The notes under the pieces were generated by a model. It ran no database searches and was not told where the DNA came from. It was given only the letters and a program-made list of their open reading frames with translations. The translations under genes were made by a program, and so were the position numbers. Shown here piece after piece: positions 26,141-34,658 of a stretch of 64,000 nt of DNA (positions are counted from its first letter, which is position 1; every line of letters starts with the position of its first letter). The stretch is taken from contig CAJUBC010000005.1 in assembly GCA_910584545.1 (NCBI GenBank), positions 6,857-70,856 of the forward strand, written 5' to 3'. The DNA comes from an uncultured Muribaculaceae bacterium (lineage in GTDB: Bacteria; Bacteroidota; Bacteroidia; Bacteroidales; Muribaculaceae).

Positions 26141-27937
26141 TTAACCCGCTACTTCCGGAATCTTCTTGATCTGGTGCTTCACGCCCTCCACCACATTCAG
26201 CATGTAGTCTCCGAGCTTTTCAGCTTCCCTGATGAGGTCCATGAAGAAGATTCCCACCTCGTAGTCGTATTTCTTATTGTTGATGTCGAATATATTGCCG
26301 TCGCGGAGCTTGTTGCGTAGCTCGTTGATCTCTCGCTCCTTGTTGTAGGCGGCCACAATCAGCGAACCTTCCGGAGTCTCCATCTCGTCGAGGATGTTGA
26401 GCATGTTGGCCATTGCGTCGTCCACGAGGGTGAACATGCGGTCTATCTCGTTGAGCACCGCGTCATCAAACTCCACATTGTTCTGGTTCTTGCGCTTCAT
26501 GGTCCTGGCCACGTTGAAGCAGCCGTCGGCAATCGACTCGATCTCGCTGACTATCCGGAGCATTCCGATCACCCGAAGCTTACCCTCGGCAGAAAGGCGT
26601 CCCTCCGCCACTTTGTTGAGGTATGTCCCTATCTCTATCTCCATGCGGTCGGATATCTCCTCGTATTTTTCAAGACGGTTGTACGTCTCCTGATAGTCAT
26701 CGTCGCGACCCTCCATGTGGACAATCTTACGGGCCATCTCAAGCATGCGGTTCACCCTGCGCGCATAAACCACAATCTCCTTCTGCGCCTGGGTGATGTT
26801 AAGCTCGGAAGCCGACAGAAGTCCGTGGCCGATATATTTGAGCGAGAACTCCTCCTCGTCTTCCTTATGATGCGTCGGAACCATCCAGGTCACCACACGT
26901 ACGTACAGCTTGGTGAACCAAATCATGATAAGCAGGTTGCAGGCATTGAACACCGTCGGGAACATGGCGAGGCCGAAAGCTATGCAGCTCTGGGCCGCGG
27001 CAGTAAAGCCCCCCTTCTCGTTAAGTAGCGTGGTGCCTCGCATTCCCGCTTCCTGCGCCTCGCTGATGTCGAGGGGATCGATGCCGCAGCAAAGACGCGT
27101 GATCTCCGCCACGAGGTCGACGAAAGGATAGAAGATAGCCAGCACCACTATCGAACCGAGCAGATTGAAAAGGAGATGTCCCATTGCGGTACGTTTGGCC
27201 GCGACATTGCCGCTCAACGACGCAAGAATCGGGGTTATGGTCGTTCCGATATTGCCGCCGAGGATTATGGCGCATCCGAGAGTAAATGAAATCCATCCTT
27301 GGGAACACATGATAAGTGTTATGGCGAAAGTAGCCGCGGAACTCTGCGCCACCATGGTCACCACTATGCCGAGAGTAAAGAAAATCAGCACCGACCAGAA
27401 TCCCATGGAGGTATAGCCGACCACAAAGCTGAGCATCTCGGGATTCTCCTGGAGATTGGGCACGTACGCGCTGATGAGGTCAAGACCCATGAAAAGGAAG
27501 CAGAAACCTACAAGAAACTCACCTGCCGACTTATAGGTACTGTTTTTCAGGAACATCAGCGGAACGCCGATGGCAAGGATAAGAATACTGTAGTCAGAGA
27601 TATTTACTTCAAAGGAAAACGCCGAGATAATCCATGTGGTCGCAGTGGTACCGACATTGGCACCGAAAATCACCGCCATGGCCTGTTCGAGGCTCATAAG
27701 GCCTGCATTCACAAAACTCACCACCATCACCGTGGAGGCGCTCGAACTCTGGATAAGGGCTGTAATAGCGATACCAGTCAGCACACCGGCAACGCGGTTC
27801 TTGGTCATTATGCCCAGAATATTGCGGAGCCTGTCGCCCGCCACTTTCTGCAGACCCTCGCTCATCACTTTCATTCCGTAAAGGAACAGGCAGACGGCTC
27901 CAAGGAGGCTGAGAAAGTCAATTATGCTGTAATTCAT
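26141..27937 (-). CDS. Na/Pi-cotransporter II family protein with PhoU-like domain
   Basis: A 598-aa inner-membrane protein. It has two inverted Na_Pi_cotrans repeats, each with the QSSS/QSSA signature (LIQSSSASTVMVVSFVNAGL and VAQSSAATFAITLIM), within about eight hydrophobic segments (residues ~1-350). A cytosolic helical PhoU-like domain (~380-590) has regularly spaced charged helices. This NptA/YjbB architecture moves phosphate coupled to sodium; bacterial YjbB exports it. First gene of the series that continues with manC. A consensus promoter stands 77 bp upstream. Confidence 0.9.
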   Translation of the reverse strand: MNYSIIDFLSLLGAVCLFLYGMKVMSEGLQKVAGDRLRNILGIMTKNRVAGVLTGIAITALIQSSSASTVMVVSFVNAGLMSLEQAMAVIFGANVGTTATTWIISAFSFEVNISDYSILILAIGVPLMFLKNSTYKSAGEFLVGFCFLFMGLDLISAYVPNLQENPEMLSFVVGYTSMGFWSVLIFFTLGIVVTMVAQSSAATFAITLIMCSQGWISFTLGCAIILGGNIGTTITPILASLSGNVAAKRTAMGHLLFNLLGSIVVLAIFYPFVDLVAEITRLCCGIDPLDISEAQEAGMRGTTLLNEKGGFTAAAQSCIAFGLAMFPTVFNACNLLIMIWFTKLYVRVVTWMVPTHHKEDEEEFSLKYIGHGLLSASELNITQAQKEIVVYARRVNRMLEMARKIVHMEGRDDDYQETYNRLEKYEEISDRMEIEIGTYLNKVAEGRLSAEGKLRVIGMLRIVSEIESIADGCFNVARTMKRKNQNNVEFDDAVLNEIDRMFTLVDDAMANMLNILDEMETPEGSLIVAAYNKEREINELRNKLRDGNIFDINNKKYDYEVGIFFMDLIREAEKLGDYMLNVVEGVKHQIKKIPEVAG

Positions 27938-28014
27938 TGGTCGAAACCTTGGGAATCAAGATGTTAGTTCCCTACTCAGTCCGACATCAGCGATAAAGCA
28001 GCAGGGATTTTCTG

Positions 28015-28046
28015 CAAAGATACAATAATTTCCTCTATCTCTCAAA
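28015..28046 (-). promoter_or_regulatory. Consensus promoter of the Na/Pi transporter operon
   Basis: Minus strand: TTTG (28046 to 28043), 20-nt spacer, TATCTTTG (28022 to 28015). Leader about 70 nt to the ATG at 27937. Confidence 0.7.
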
Positions 28047-28071
28047 AAATTCGGCATAAACAGAACCTAAA

Positions 28072-28112
28072 AAAGCACCCCTGAAGTCTTCTGTCAGCTT
28101 CAGGGGTGCTTT
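28072..28112 (-). terminator. Rho-independent terminator after korA-korB
   Basis: A perfect 15-bp stem (28072-28086 with 28098-28112), core AGCACCCCTGAAG, with an 11-nt loop. On the minus strand it is followed by a T-rich tract. It lies 46 bp beyond the korB stop and just upstream of the next promoter. Confidence 0.9.
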
Positions 28113-28157
28113 AGCTATGATATTCCTTAGACTAAGGAATCTGTATAACAAGCTGGA

Positions 28158-29183
28158 CTACTTGATATTCCAGCTCTCGTGGGTCTTGAGGATCATGTCG
28201 CGGAGGTTCGCGTAACCCTTCGAAGCCTTGATTTCCTGAGTCTGACGGTCCACTTCCTGATCGTATACAAGGGCATCGACATCGCGGATGACACCGAAAG
28301 CGATGGGGAGGTCATGTCCGTCCATCATGGCGAGCTGCTGCTGAACGAAGTTCTGCCTGCAGTGTGCGTCATGCACGAGCACATCGTCGATTGTATAGCC
28401 GTCCTCGCCGATTGTCACGGCCTTGAGTCCGAAACCATCCTGCACCAGACCCTTGTTTCCGTCCTTACCGAAGAGCATCTTCTCTCCGTGACGGAGAATG
28501 ATGGTGTGGTCGGCGCGGTTCTCCTTGTCGGCGAAATAGGCATGAATGCCATTATTGAAGATCACGCAGTTCTGGAGCACCTCCACCACGGCCGCACCTT
28601 TATGGCGCGCTGCGGCCACCATGCACTCACGGGTTGTCTCGAGATTCACATCGTAGCTGCGGGCGAAGAAATTGCCGCGCGCTCCGAAGCAGAGTTCTGC
28701 GGGGATGAACGGATCCTCCACTGTTCCGTAGGGACTTGACTTGGAGACGGTGCCGCGGTCGGATGTGGGGGAGTACTGACCCTTGGTAAGGCCGTAGATC
28801 TTATTGTTGAATATCAGAATATTGATGTCCACGTTACGGCGAACCGCATGGATGAAGTGGTTACCTCCGATGGCGAGGCCGTCGCCGTCGCCGGAAATCT
28901 GCCATACGGTAAGCTCCGGGTTTGCGGTCTTTACGCCGGTGGCGATAGCGGCCGCGCGACCGTGGATGGTGTGCATTCCGTAGGTGTTCATGTAGTAGGG
29001 AAGGCGGGAACTGCAGCCGATTCCGGAGATCACGGCTGTCATGTGCGGGGGCACGCCGAGCTCGGCCATAGCCTTGTGAAGGGTGCTGAGGATGGCGTGG
29101 TCGCCGCAGCCGGGGCACCAGCGCGCGCTCTGCGAGTTCTTGAAGTCGGAGGGAGCGAATCCCTTTGTCTCATTATTTTCCAT
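28158..29183 (-). CDS. korB: 2-oxoacid:ferredoxin oxidoreductase, beta subunit
   Basis: A 341-aa thiamine-diphosphate-binding subunit. WCPGCGDHAIL supplies cluster-binding cysteines. GDGDGLAIGGNHFIHA followed by NILIFNNKIYGLTKGQ is the ThDP/Mg motif (GDG...NN). It pairs with the alpha subunit 31 bp upstream to oxidise 2-oxoglutarate or another 2-oxoacid with CoA, reducing ferredoxin; in Bacteroidales the enzyme often works in the reductive direction. Substrate between 2-oxoglutarate and branched 2-oxoacids is not settled by sequence alone. Confidence 0.92.
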   Translation of the reverse strand: MENNETKGFAPSDFKNSQSARWCPGCGDHAILSTLHKAMAELGVPPHMTAVISGIGCSSRLPYYMNTYGMHTIHGRAAAIATGVKTANPELTVWQISGDGDGLAIGGNHFIHAVRRNVDINILIFNNKIYGLTKGQYSPTSDRGTVSKSSPYGTVEDPFIPAELCFGARGNFFARSYDVNLETTRECMVAAARHKGAAVVEVLQNCVIFNNGIHAYFADKENRADHTIILRHGEKMLFGKDGNKGLVQDGFGLKAVTIGEDGYTIDDVLVHDAHCRQNFVQQQLAMMDGHDLPIAFGVIRDVDALVYDQEVDRQTQEIKASKGYANLRDMILKTHESWNIK

Positions 29184-29214
29184 ATTGATGTGTCTAATGT
29201 ATAAGGGATTGTTA

Positions 29215-31068
29215 TTAATGGTTGTCCATGTGGAATTTCACTCCTTCCACCACTTCCTTCACAAGGAAAGGCTGACCTTCCACCTTGTTGATGCGGAGAA
29301 TCTCCTTTCCGGGGAGGTGCATCTGGAGATAGTCGGCGAACATTCCCGTGTTGAGCTCGGCCACGATGATTCGTTTGTAACCTTTCAGCATGTCGAGTGC
29401 ATTCGGCGGGAGGGGGTTGATGTATCTGAACTGATGGAAGGCGATCTTGCGGCCCTCATTGTGGAGCTCGGTAGCGGCTGTGAGGAGGTGTCCGTAGGTG
29501 CCTCCCCAGCCCACGAGGATAGTGTCGGCATCCTCATCAAGCATGGGCTTGACGGGATCGATGCTGTCGGCGATGCGGGCCACTTTCTGACGACGGGCCT
29601 CCACCATGCGCGCATGATTGGCGCCGTCGGTGGAGATGACCGAAGTCTTGGCATCCTTCTCGAGACCACCCAGACGGTGCATTGCGCCGGGTGTTCCGGG
29701 AAGCGCCCAGTAGCGGGCCAGAGTCTTCTCGTCGCGGTCGTAGGGACGCCATCCCTCCTCGAGACGGTTCTGCGGGAGGATATGGGGCTTGATTTCGGGA
29801 TAATCCTTCTCTTCAGGTATGCGCCATGCGGAGCTTCCGTTGGCTATGAACGCGTCGGTGAGGAGGATAACCGGAGTCATGTGTTCCATGGCGATGCGAG
29901 CGGCCTCGAAGGCCATCTGGAAGCAGTCGGTTGGGCTTACGGCTGCAAGCACACAGATCGGCGACTCTCCGTTACGGCCGTAGAGGGCCTGAAGCAGGTC
30001 GGTCTGCTCGGTCTTGGTGGGAAGACCGGTGGAGGGACCGCCGCGCTGTACGTCGATCACCACGAGCGGGAGCTCGGCCATTACGGCCAGACCGATACCC
30101 TCTGACTTGAGAGCGAGACCAGGGCCGGAGGTCGAGGTCACTGCGAGGTGTCCGGCGTAGCTTGCTCCGATAGCCGAGCATACTCCGGCGATTTCATCCT
30201 CCATCTGGACAGCCTTGACACCGAGGTCCTTGCGCTTCGCGAGCTCATGAAGGATGTCGGTGGCGGGAGTGATGGGATAGCTGCCGAGGAAGAGGGGACG
30301 TCCGCTCTTCTCGGAGGCCATGATCAGGCCCCATGCGGTGGCGGTGTTTCCCGTCACGTCGGTGTAGACACCCGGCTCAGCCGAAGCGGTCTCTATGCGG
30401 TATACAGGGAGGGAGCTGTGGGTATTGTGGCCATAGTCCCAGCCAGCCTGCAGCACGAGCTTGTTGGCCTCGAACACGGCGGGTTTCTTGGCGAACTTAG
30501 CCTGGAGTTTGCGGAGCACGCTCTCAAGAGGGCGGTCAAAGAGCCAGCAGATGATGCCGAGGGCAAGCATGTTCTTGCTCTTCATGATGGCCTTGTTGTC
30601 AAGTCCTGAGTCAGCGAGGGTGCTCTTCAGCAGAGTGGTCATCGGCACGAGCATGATGCGCTTGGGATCGATGCCGAGCTCGGCCACAGGGTCGTCGGTC
30701 TTGTATTCCGCCTTGCGGAGATTGGCCTCCGTGAAGGAGTCGCCGTCACAGACGATGATGCCGTCCCTCTTGAGGTAGCGGAGATTGGTCTTTAGCGCCG
30801 CCGGGTTCATGGCCACGAGGACATCGGCCTCGTCGCCGGGGGTGTGGACACCTTTGCCGACGCTCACCTGATAACCCGACACGCCGCTGAGCGAGCCCTG
30901 CGGGGCGCGGATTTCCGCGGGGTAGTCGGGAAATGTGGAAATCTCATCCCCCTCCTCTGCGGAAATGTTCGAGAAAATGTTGCCTGCAAGCTGCATGCCG
31001 TCGCCAGAGTCGCCGGCGAATCGGATCACCACCTTATCGATGGTTTTCACATCAGTCTTCTGTAGCAT
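29215..31068 (-). CDS. korA: 2-oxoacid:acceptor oxidoreductase, fused gamma-alpha subunit
   Basis: A 617-aa protein. The N-terminal gamma domain (~1-190) begins VVIRFAGDSGDGMQLAGNIFS. The alpha pyrimidine-binding domain reads GSYPITPATDILHELAK, QMEDEIAGVCSAIGASYAG and TSTSGPGLALKSEG, and the C-terminal transketolase-like domain DTILVGWGGTYGHLL. The TSTSGPG and ITPAT motifs are conserved in this enzyme class. It starts only 22 bp after the stop of an extracellular endonuclease gene on the same strand, an unusual neighbour. No separate promoter is visible in that gap. Confidence 0.92.
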   Translation of the reverse strand: MLQKTDVKTIDKVVIRFAGDSGDGMQLAGNIFSNISAEEGDEISTFPDYPAEIRAPQGSLSGVSGYQVSVGKGVHTPGDEADVLVAMNPAALKTNLRYLKRDGIIVCDGDSFTEANLRKAEYKTDDPVAELGIDPKRIMLVPMTTLLKSTLADSGLDNKAIMKSKNMLALGIICWLFDRPLESVLRKLQAKFAKKPAVFEANKLVLQAGWDYGHNTHSSLPVYRIETASAEPGVYTDVTGNTATAWGLIMASEKSGRPLFLGSYPITPATDILHELAKRKDLGVKAVQMEDEIAGVCSAIGASYAGHLAVTSTSGPGLALKSEGIGLAVMAELPLVVIDVQRGGPSTGLPTKTEQTDLLQALYGRNGESPICVLAAVSPTDCFQMAFEAARIAMEHMTPVILLTDAFIANGSSAWRIPEEKDYPEIKPHILPQNRLEEGWRPYDRDEKTLARYWALPGTPGAMHRLGGLEKDAKTSVISTDGANHARMVEARRQKVARIADSIDPVKPMLDEDADTILVGWGGTYGHLLTAATELHNEGRKIAFHQFRYINPLPPNALDMLKGYKRIIVAELNTGMFADYLQMHLPGKEILRINKVEGQPFLVKEVVEGVKFHMDNH

Positions 31069-31090
31069 AAATATTGTTGTATTTTTGGTA

Positions 31091-32653
31091 TTAGATAATC
31101 GAAACCTTCACAGCCTTCTTGAAGCCGGGTTTGACCACGATATATATTCCTTTCTGTAAATTGTCACCGCTGACCTCCCGTCCGTTCATATCGAAGACGC
31201 GAGCCCCCTCGGGCACGAGTATCGAGTTGCCCCAGACTTCAACAAGGAAGCTGTCGTCGCTGTCCTCGACAGTACCGATGGAGACTGGGATCGCCACTGC
31301 CGTCAGCTTCATGTCGCGGATCTCCCATGTGTCGGCTCCACTCGCGTTCGATTCGTACCTGAGCCCCACGCTCACCTTGTCGCCGATAAAACGGGATAGG
31401 TCCATGTCACCGCTCGATGTGAATGCCCATGAGCCGGCCGCCGGCCATTGCGGAGCATCGAGCTGATGGATCTCGCCAGTCTTGACATCCTTCACCACCA
31501 CACCGCATAGTTCGCGCATGTTAGCCTGGAACTTAGCCGCATGGGAGAAACTGAGCGTGGCGCTCTGCATTCCGTTGAGATCTACTTCAGGACTCCATGC
31601 GTATGCGTATGCGGTCTTGGGGCCGTTCACATAAGCCGAGCCGTTGAGGTAACCCTTACCGTTATACACTTTCCATGACCATACATAGTCGAGGCCATCA
31701 TCCAAGGATACGTTCTCAAAGGTCCAGTCCCCGTCGATTTCGGTGTTGGTTTCGGAGAGCCAGTCGTAAGTGGTGGTGTCGCCATGCGGAGGCTGCGGGT
31801 CATCGCCGCCACCTTGAGCGCCGTCTACGTGATAGACCTCACCACGCTTCGAGCCCCAGATATACTCTGCCAGGTCGGGAAGATCGATAAACGGGTTGCG
31901 GTTCTGCTGCTCCTTCTGGATTCCGTCGTTACGGCCGCGCTCCTTGTCGCTGACGGGGTCGTTCCTGCTCCATTTCAGCAGCAGGTCAGCGGCCCAGTCT
32001 TTCAGCAGATAGGGATCGGAGGGATTGTACATCCAGTTGGTATTGGATGTTTTCCATGAGATATCGTCGTAGATGGTGAACATGTACATGAACGCCCTCG
32101 CGAAGTCTCCCTTGTAATCGTCATGCGGCTCAAACACATAGCTGGAACCTCCTCCCTGTCCGCTGACCGGCCGTCCCACGCTGGTGACGCCGTTGGTCCA
32201 TGTCGGCTCGCCGGCAATCTCGCTGAGAGGATAGTTGCTCTTGCGCGAGTTGGCGGCGGCATCGGAGGGATTGAGATGCACGATATCCTTGTAGGCATCG
32301 TTCTTGGTCTTACCCCACCAGCTGTTGGCCACGGAATGCTCGATGTTCATTCCGTCGTGGCCGTTGGTGCGCACGCGGTTGGAGCTATACATATCCCACC
32401 AGTAATCCTCCCCGTTCAAGGTTATCACATCGGTGGAGCGGAATGCGTTCCAGGTGGAGGTGCCGTAGGAGATGGCCTTGTGGTCGGCGGCCACGGCCTT
32501 TACGGCGCGTTTCAGGTCGAGACCGCTCTTACCGTCGAGCGAATCGTAATATCCGTCGGGATAAGAGGCCCACGCCGTTGCGGAGCATAACGCCATCATG
32601 GCGAGCGTCGCGGATTTAAGGTTTGTCTTTATTTTAAACATGACGTATTTCAA
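31091..32653 (-). CDS. Secreted endonuclease I with choice-of-anchor-like domain and T9SS-type tail
   Basis: A 520-aa protein with a signal peptide ending near ATAWA. Residues ~30-270 are an EndA/Vvn/NucM-type endonuclease I: NIEHSVANSWWG places catalytic His106 with Glu105 beside it, and VHLNPSDAAANSRKSNYP carries the metal-binding Asn region. Residues ~300-450 form a beta-sandwich (WTFENVSLDDGL...YVWSWK, HAAKFQ, GADTWEI) shared with the lipoprotein at 36.4-37.5 kb. The C-terminus has a T9SS sorting-domain pattern (VFDMNGREV, LQKGIYIVV). Predicted to digest DNA/RNA outside the cell or on its surface. Own promoter upstream. Confidence 0.88.
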   Translation of the reverse strand: MKYVMFKIKTNLKSATLAMMALCSATAWASYPDGYYDSLDGKSGLDLKRAVKAVAADHKAISYGTSTWNAFRSTDVITLNGEDYWWDMYSSNRVRTNGHDGMNIEHSVANSWWGKTKNDAYKDIVHLNPSDAAANSRKSNYPLSEIAGEPTWTNGVTSVGRPVSGQGGGSSYVFEPHDDYKGDFARAFMYMFTIYDDISWKTSNTNWMYNPSDPYLLKDWAADLLLKWSRNDPVSDKERGRNDGIQKEQQNRNPFIDLPDLAEYIWGSKRGEVYHVDGAQGGGDDPQPPHGDTTTYDWLSETNTEIDGDWTFENVSLDDGLDYVWSWKVYNGKGYLNGSAYVNGPKTAYAYAWSPEVDLNGMQSATLSFSHAAKFQANMRELCGVVVKDVKTGEIHQLDAPQWPAAGSWAFTSSGDMDLSRFIGDKVSVGLRYESNASGADTWEIRDMKLTAVAIPVSIGTVEDSDDSFLVEVWGNSILVPEGARVFDMNGREVSGDNLQKGIYIVVKPGFKKAVKVSII

Positions 32654-32696
32654 TCAATTACACACCAACTGCGCGGTTGACAGTGGTATAATCGTA

Positions 32697-32727
32697 CAAA
32701 ATTACTAATTATTTCCATTCCAGCAAA
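32697..32727 (-). promoter_or_regulatory. Consensus promoter of the first secreted endonuclease I gene
   Basis: Minus strand: TTTG (32727 to 32724), 19-nt spacer, TAATTTTG (32704 to 32697). It lies 44 bp before the ATG at 32653 and beyond the terminator of the preceding nuclease gene. Confidence 0.75.
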
Positions 32728-32816
32728 AACAAACGATAGAATTATTCATTTATTCGGAATCAGAGATTCCTACTGAGGAATATCTCTCACCCCGAGGGAG
32801 AGTAGATGGTTGAAAA

Positions 32817-32848
32817 AAGTCCCGGATTCGGCAATGAATCCGGGACTT
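32817..32848 (-). terminator. Rho-independent terminator after the second endonuclease I gene
   Basis: A 13-bp perfect stem (AAGTCCCGGATTC 32817-32829 with 32836-32848), 6-nt loop. On the minus strand the stem is followed by TTTT. It begins 20 bp after the stop at 32868. Confidence 0.88.
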
Positions 32849-32867
32849 CCTTATTTTCAGATGCGGT

Positions 32868-34574
32868 TTATCGAATCACTATCTTCACGGGGCAGAAGTT
32901 TCCTGAGGTCAGGATGTAGATTCCCGGCTCCAGGAGATATTCGGATCCGTCGGCAGCATCTCCCTCCTCTATCACCGTCAGGCCGGAAAGGTCTGCCACG
33001 CGGAACGAGCCGGCCTGGCCGTCGGCGCGCAGGATCGTGAAACCGCCTTCCGTCGTGATCACTCTGAACGGAGCCTCCTGACGGACAGCATCGATGCCGG
33101 AGCCTGCCGCCACATAGATTACGTTGGAATCAATCGACGAAATGCCATAGCGCGAGTATGCCACCATGTAGCTCTCAGCCACGGAGGGATCACGGTCGGT
33201 GAACGTGAAACTCGTCTCGCCGGTCTCGTAGGTCTCCGTCTCCTCGTTGCCGGGATTATGGCGCACACGGGTCAGGATATAGTAGTCTGCCTCCTCCTGT
33301 GCCGGTTCCCAGCGGGCGGTGTAGCTGTTGCCGGAGACATCCACCGGATCAAGAGCTGTGAGCGGAGGAAGGTCTGGCATCTGCACGGCCTCGCCATACA
33401 GACTGACCGCGATGCTGCCCGAGATACCGCCATCGTAAAGGGCAAGACTCGCCTCATGTCTTCCTTCCCTGTCCGGCATATAGGTGATGTTCAGCAGATA
33501 GCCACCGTTCTGATTCATGGTGGCAGCCGGAATCGAAGACACCTCCGGGATGAAATATCTCTTATCCTGACCCACTACCCTGACCGACAGCGGACTCGTA
33601 AGGTTGGCTCCCTTGATCTGCAGTGCGCGTGTTCCGGCATGGTTCACGACTACCTGACCGAAATCAAGGCTTTCCCCGTTTATCGGCACGGTGATTTCCG
33701 GATCGCCGGTGACAGGCGGTGTCGGGTCGATGGTTTCCTGATCCTTGGCATAGAAACGCTGTGTGGTGCGCGAGCCCCAGATATACTCGCAGAGTTCCGG
33801 GAAATCGACAAAGGGATTGCGGTTGCCCTGATACTGCTCCACATAATTGTTGCGGTCAATCTCCTTCTGGCTTACCGGATCAAGGCGGCTCCAATGCAGA
33901 AGCATCTGCACAGCCCAAGGCATCAGAGTAGGATAAGCCTCCTTGGTGAACATGTAGTTGATCACCCAGTTGATGTCATCATAGACAGTCGCCATGTAGA
34001 AACATGCGCGGGCGAAGTCACCCTTGTACTCATCGGCCGGCTCAAAAACATTGGCGCTGCCTCCGCCGAGACCGACATTAGCCGGACCTACCTTGGTCAC
34101 GCCGTTGTTGAAACGGGGATTCTGCGTCATGCCGAAAGGATAGTTCAGTTTCGCCTGATTGGCCGCGCCGTCCGACGGATAGAGGTTCCACATGTCGGAA
34201 TAGGCCGGCGTGTACTCCACGCTGCCGTTCTGCTTCCACCAGGACTTAGGCACGGCGTGCTCACGTTGCATCCTGTTCTGCGAGAAACTCTGCTTTCCGC
34301 TCATTCCCTGCTGAATCAGATAGACCTGGTCGGAATACATGTCCCACCACCGCTTAAGTCCGTTGACCAGATCGGGGTAGACATCGGAATACTGCCAATA
34401 GTTGGGCAGGTCATAGTAAGGAAGAGTCTGGTGACGGGCCACGCTCTCCTTGGCAGCCCGCTTGAGCATTTCCCTGCTCTGCCCTTCCAGCTTGTCGTAA
34501 TAACCCTTGGTATAGCCGGCGAACGCGTATTGACCCGTCAGCACCAACAGCACAATCAAGTAAAGCTTTTTCAT
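32868..34574 (-). CDS. Secreted endonuclease I with FN3-like and T9SS-type C-terminal domains
   Basis: A 568-aa protein with signal peptide (YLIVLLVLTGQYAFA). The N-terminal ~270 residues are an endonuclease I domain: QREHAVPKSWWK puts catalytic His at 106, the same position as in the neighbouring nuclease, and MWNLYPSDGAANQAKLNYPFG is the second motif. Beta-sandwich repeats follow: one from ~290 (DPEITVPINGESLDFGQVVV) and an FN3-like one around DPVDVSGNSYTARWEPA. The tail (VADLSGLTVI, EPGIYILTSG) fits T9SS sorting domains. It carries no copy of the shared anchor-like module. Transcribed after the OB-fold lipoprotein genes. Confidence 0.88.
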   Translation of the reverse strand: MKKLYLIVLLVLTGQYAFAGYTKGYYDKLEGQSREMLKRAAKESVARHQTLPYYDLPNYWQYSDVYPDLVNGLKRWWDMYSDQVYLIQQGMSGKQSFSQNRMQREHAVPKSWWKQNGSVEYTPAYSDMWNLYPSDGAANQAKLNYPFGMTQNPRFNNGVTKVGPANVGLGGGSANVFEPADEYKGDFARACFYMATVYDDINWVINYMFTKEAYPTLMPWAVQMLLHWSRLDPVSQKEIDRNNYVEQYQGNRNPFVDFPELCEYIWGSRTTQRFYAKDQETIDPTPPVTGDPEITVPINGESLDFGQVVVNHAGTRALQIKGANLTSPLSVRVVGQDKRYFIPEVSSIPAATMNQNGGYLLNITYMPDREGRHEASLALYDGGISGSIAVSLYGEAVQMPDLPPLTALDPVDVSGNSYTARWEPAQEEADYYILTRVRHNPGNEETETYETGETSFTFTDRDPSVAESYMVAYSRYGISSIDSNVIYVAAGSGIDAVRQEAPFRVITTEGGFTILRADGQAGSFRVADLSGLTVIEEGDAADGSEYLLEPGIYILTSGNFCPVKIVIR

Positions 34575-34618
34575 AATCTATAGTTGGTCAGGGATATAAG
34601 CCCCTGCAAATTGATACA

Positions 34619-34651
34619 ATGCCCGGAACCGGACTATCCGGCTCCGGGCAT
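34619..34651 (-). terminator. Hairpin, possible terminator or attenuator within the nuclease locus
   Basis: Arms ATGCCCGG-A-CCGG and CCGG-C-TCCGGGCAT pair over ~14 bp with one G-U pair and a 5-nt loop. It lies 8 bp past the stop at 34659. The following minus-strand sequence (TTGTATCAATTT) has only a weak T tract, so partial read-through into the endonuclease gene is plausible. Confidence 0.5.
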
Positions 34652-34658
34652 CATATTA

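Noticed and set aside
33258..34583. 441-codon plus-strand open frame
   Set aside because: Antisense to the second endonuclease I gene, whose catalytic motifs are clear.
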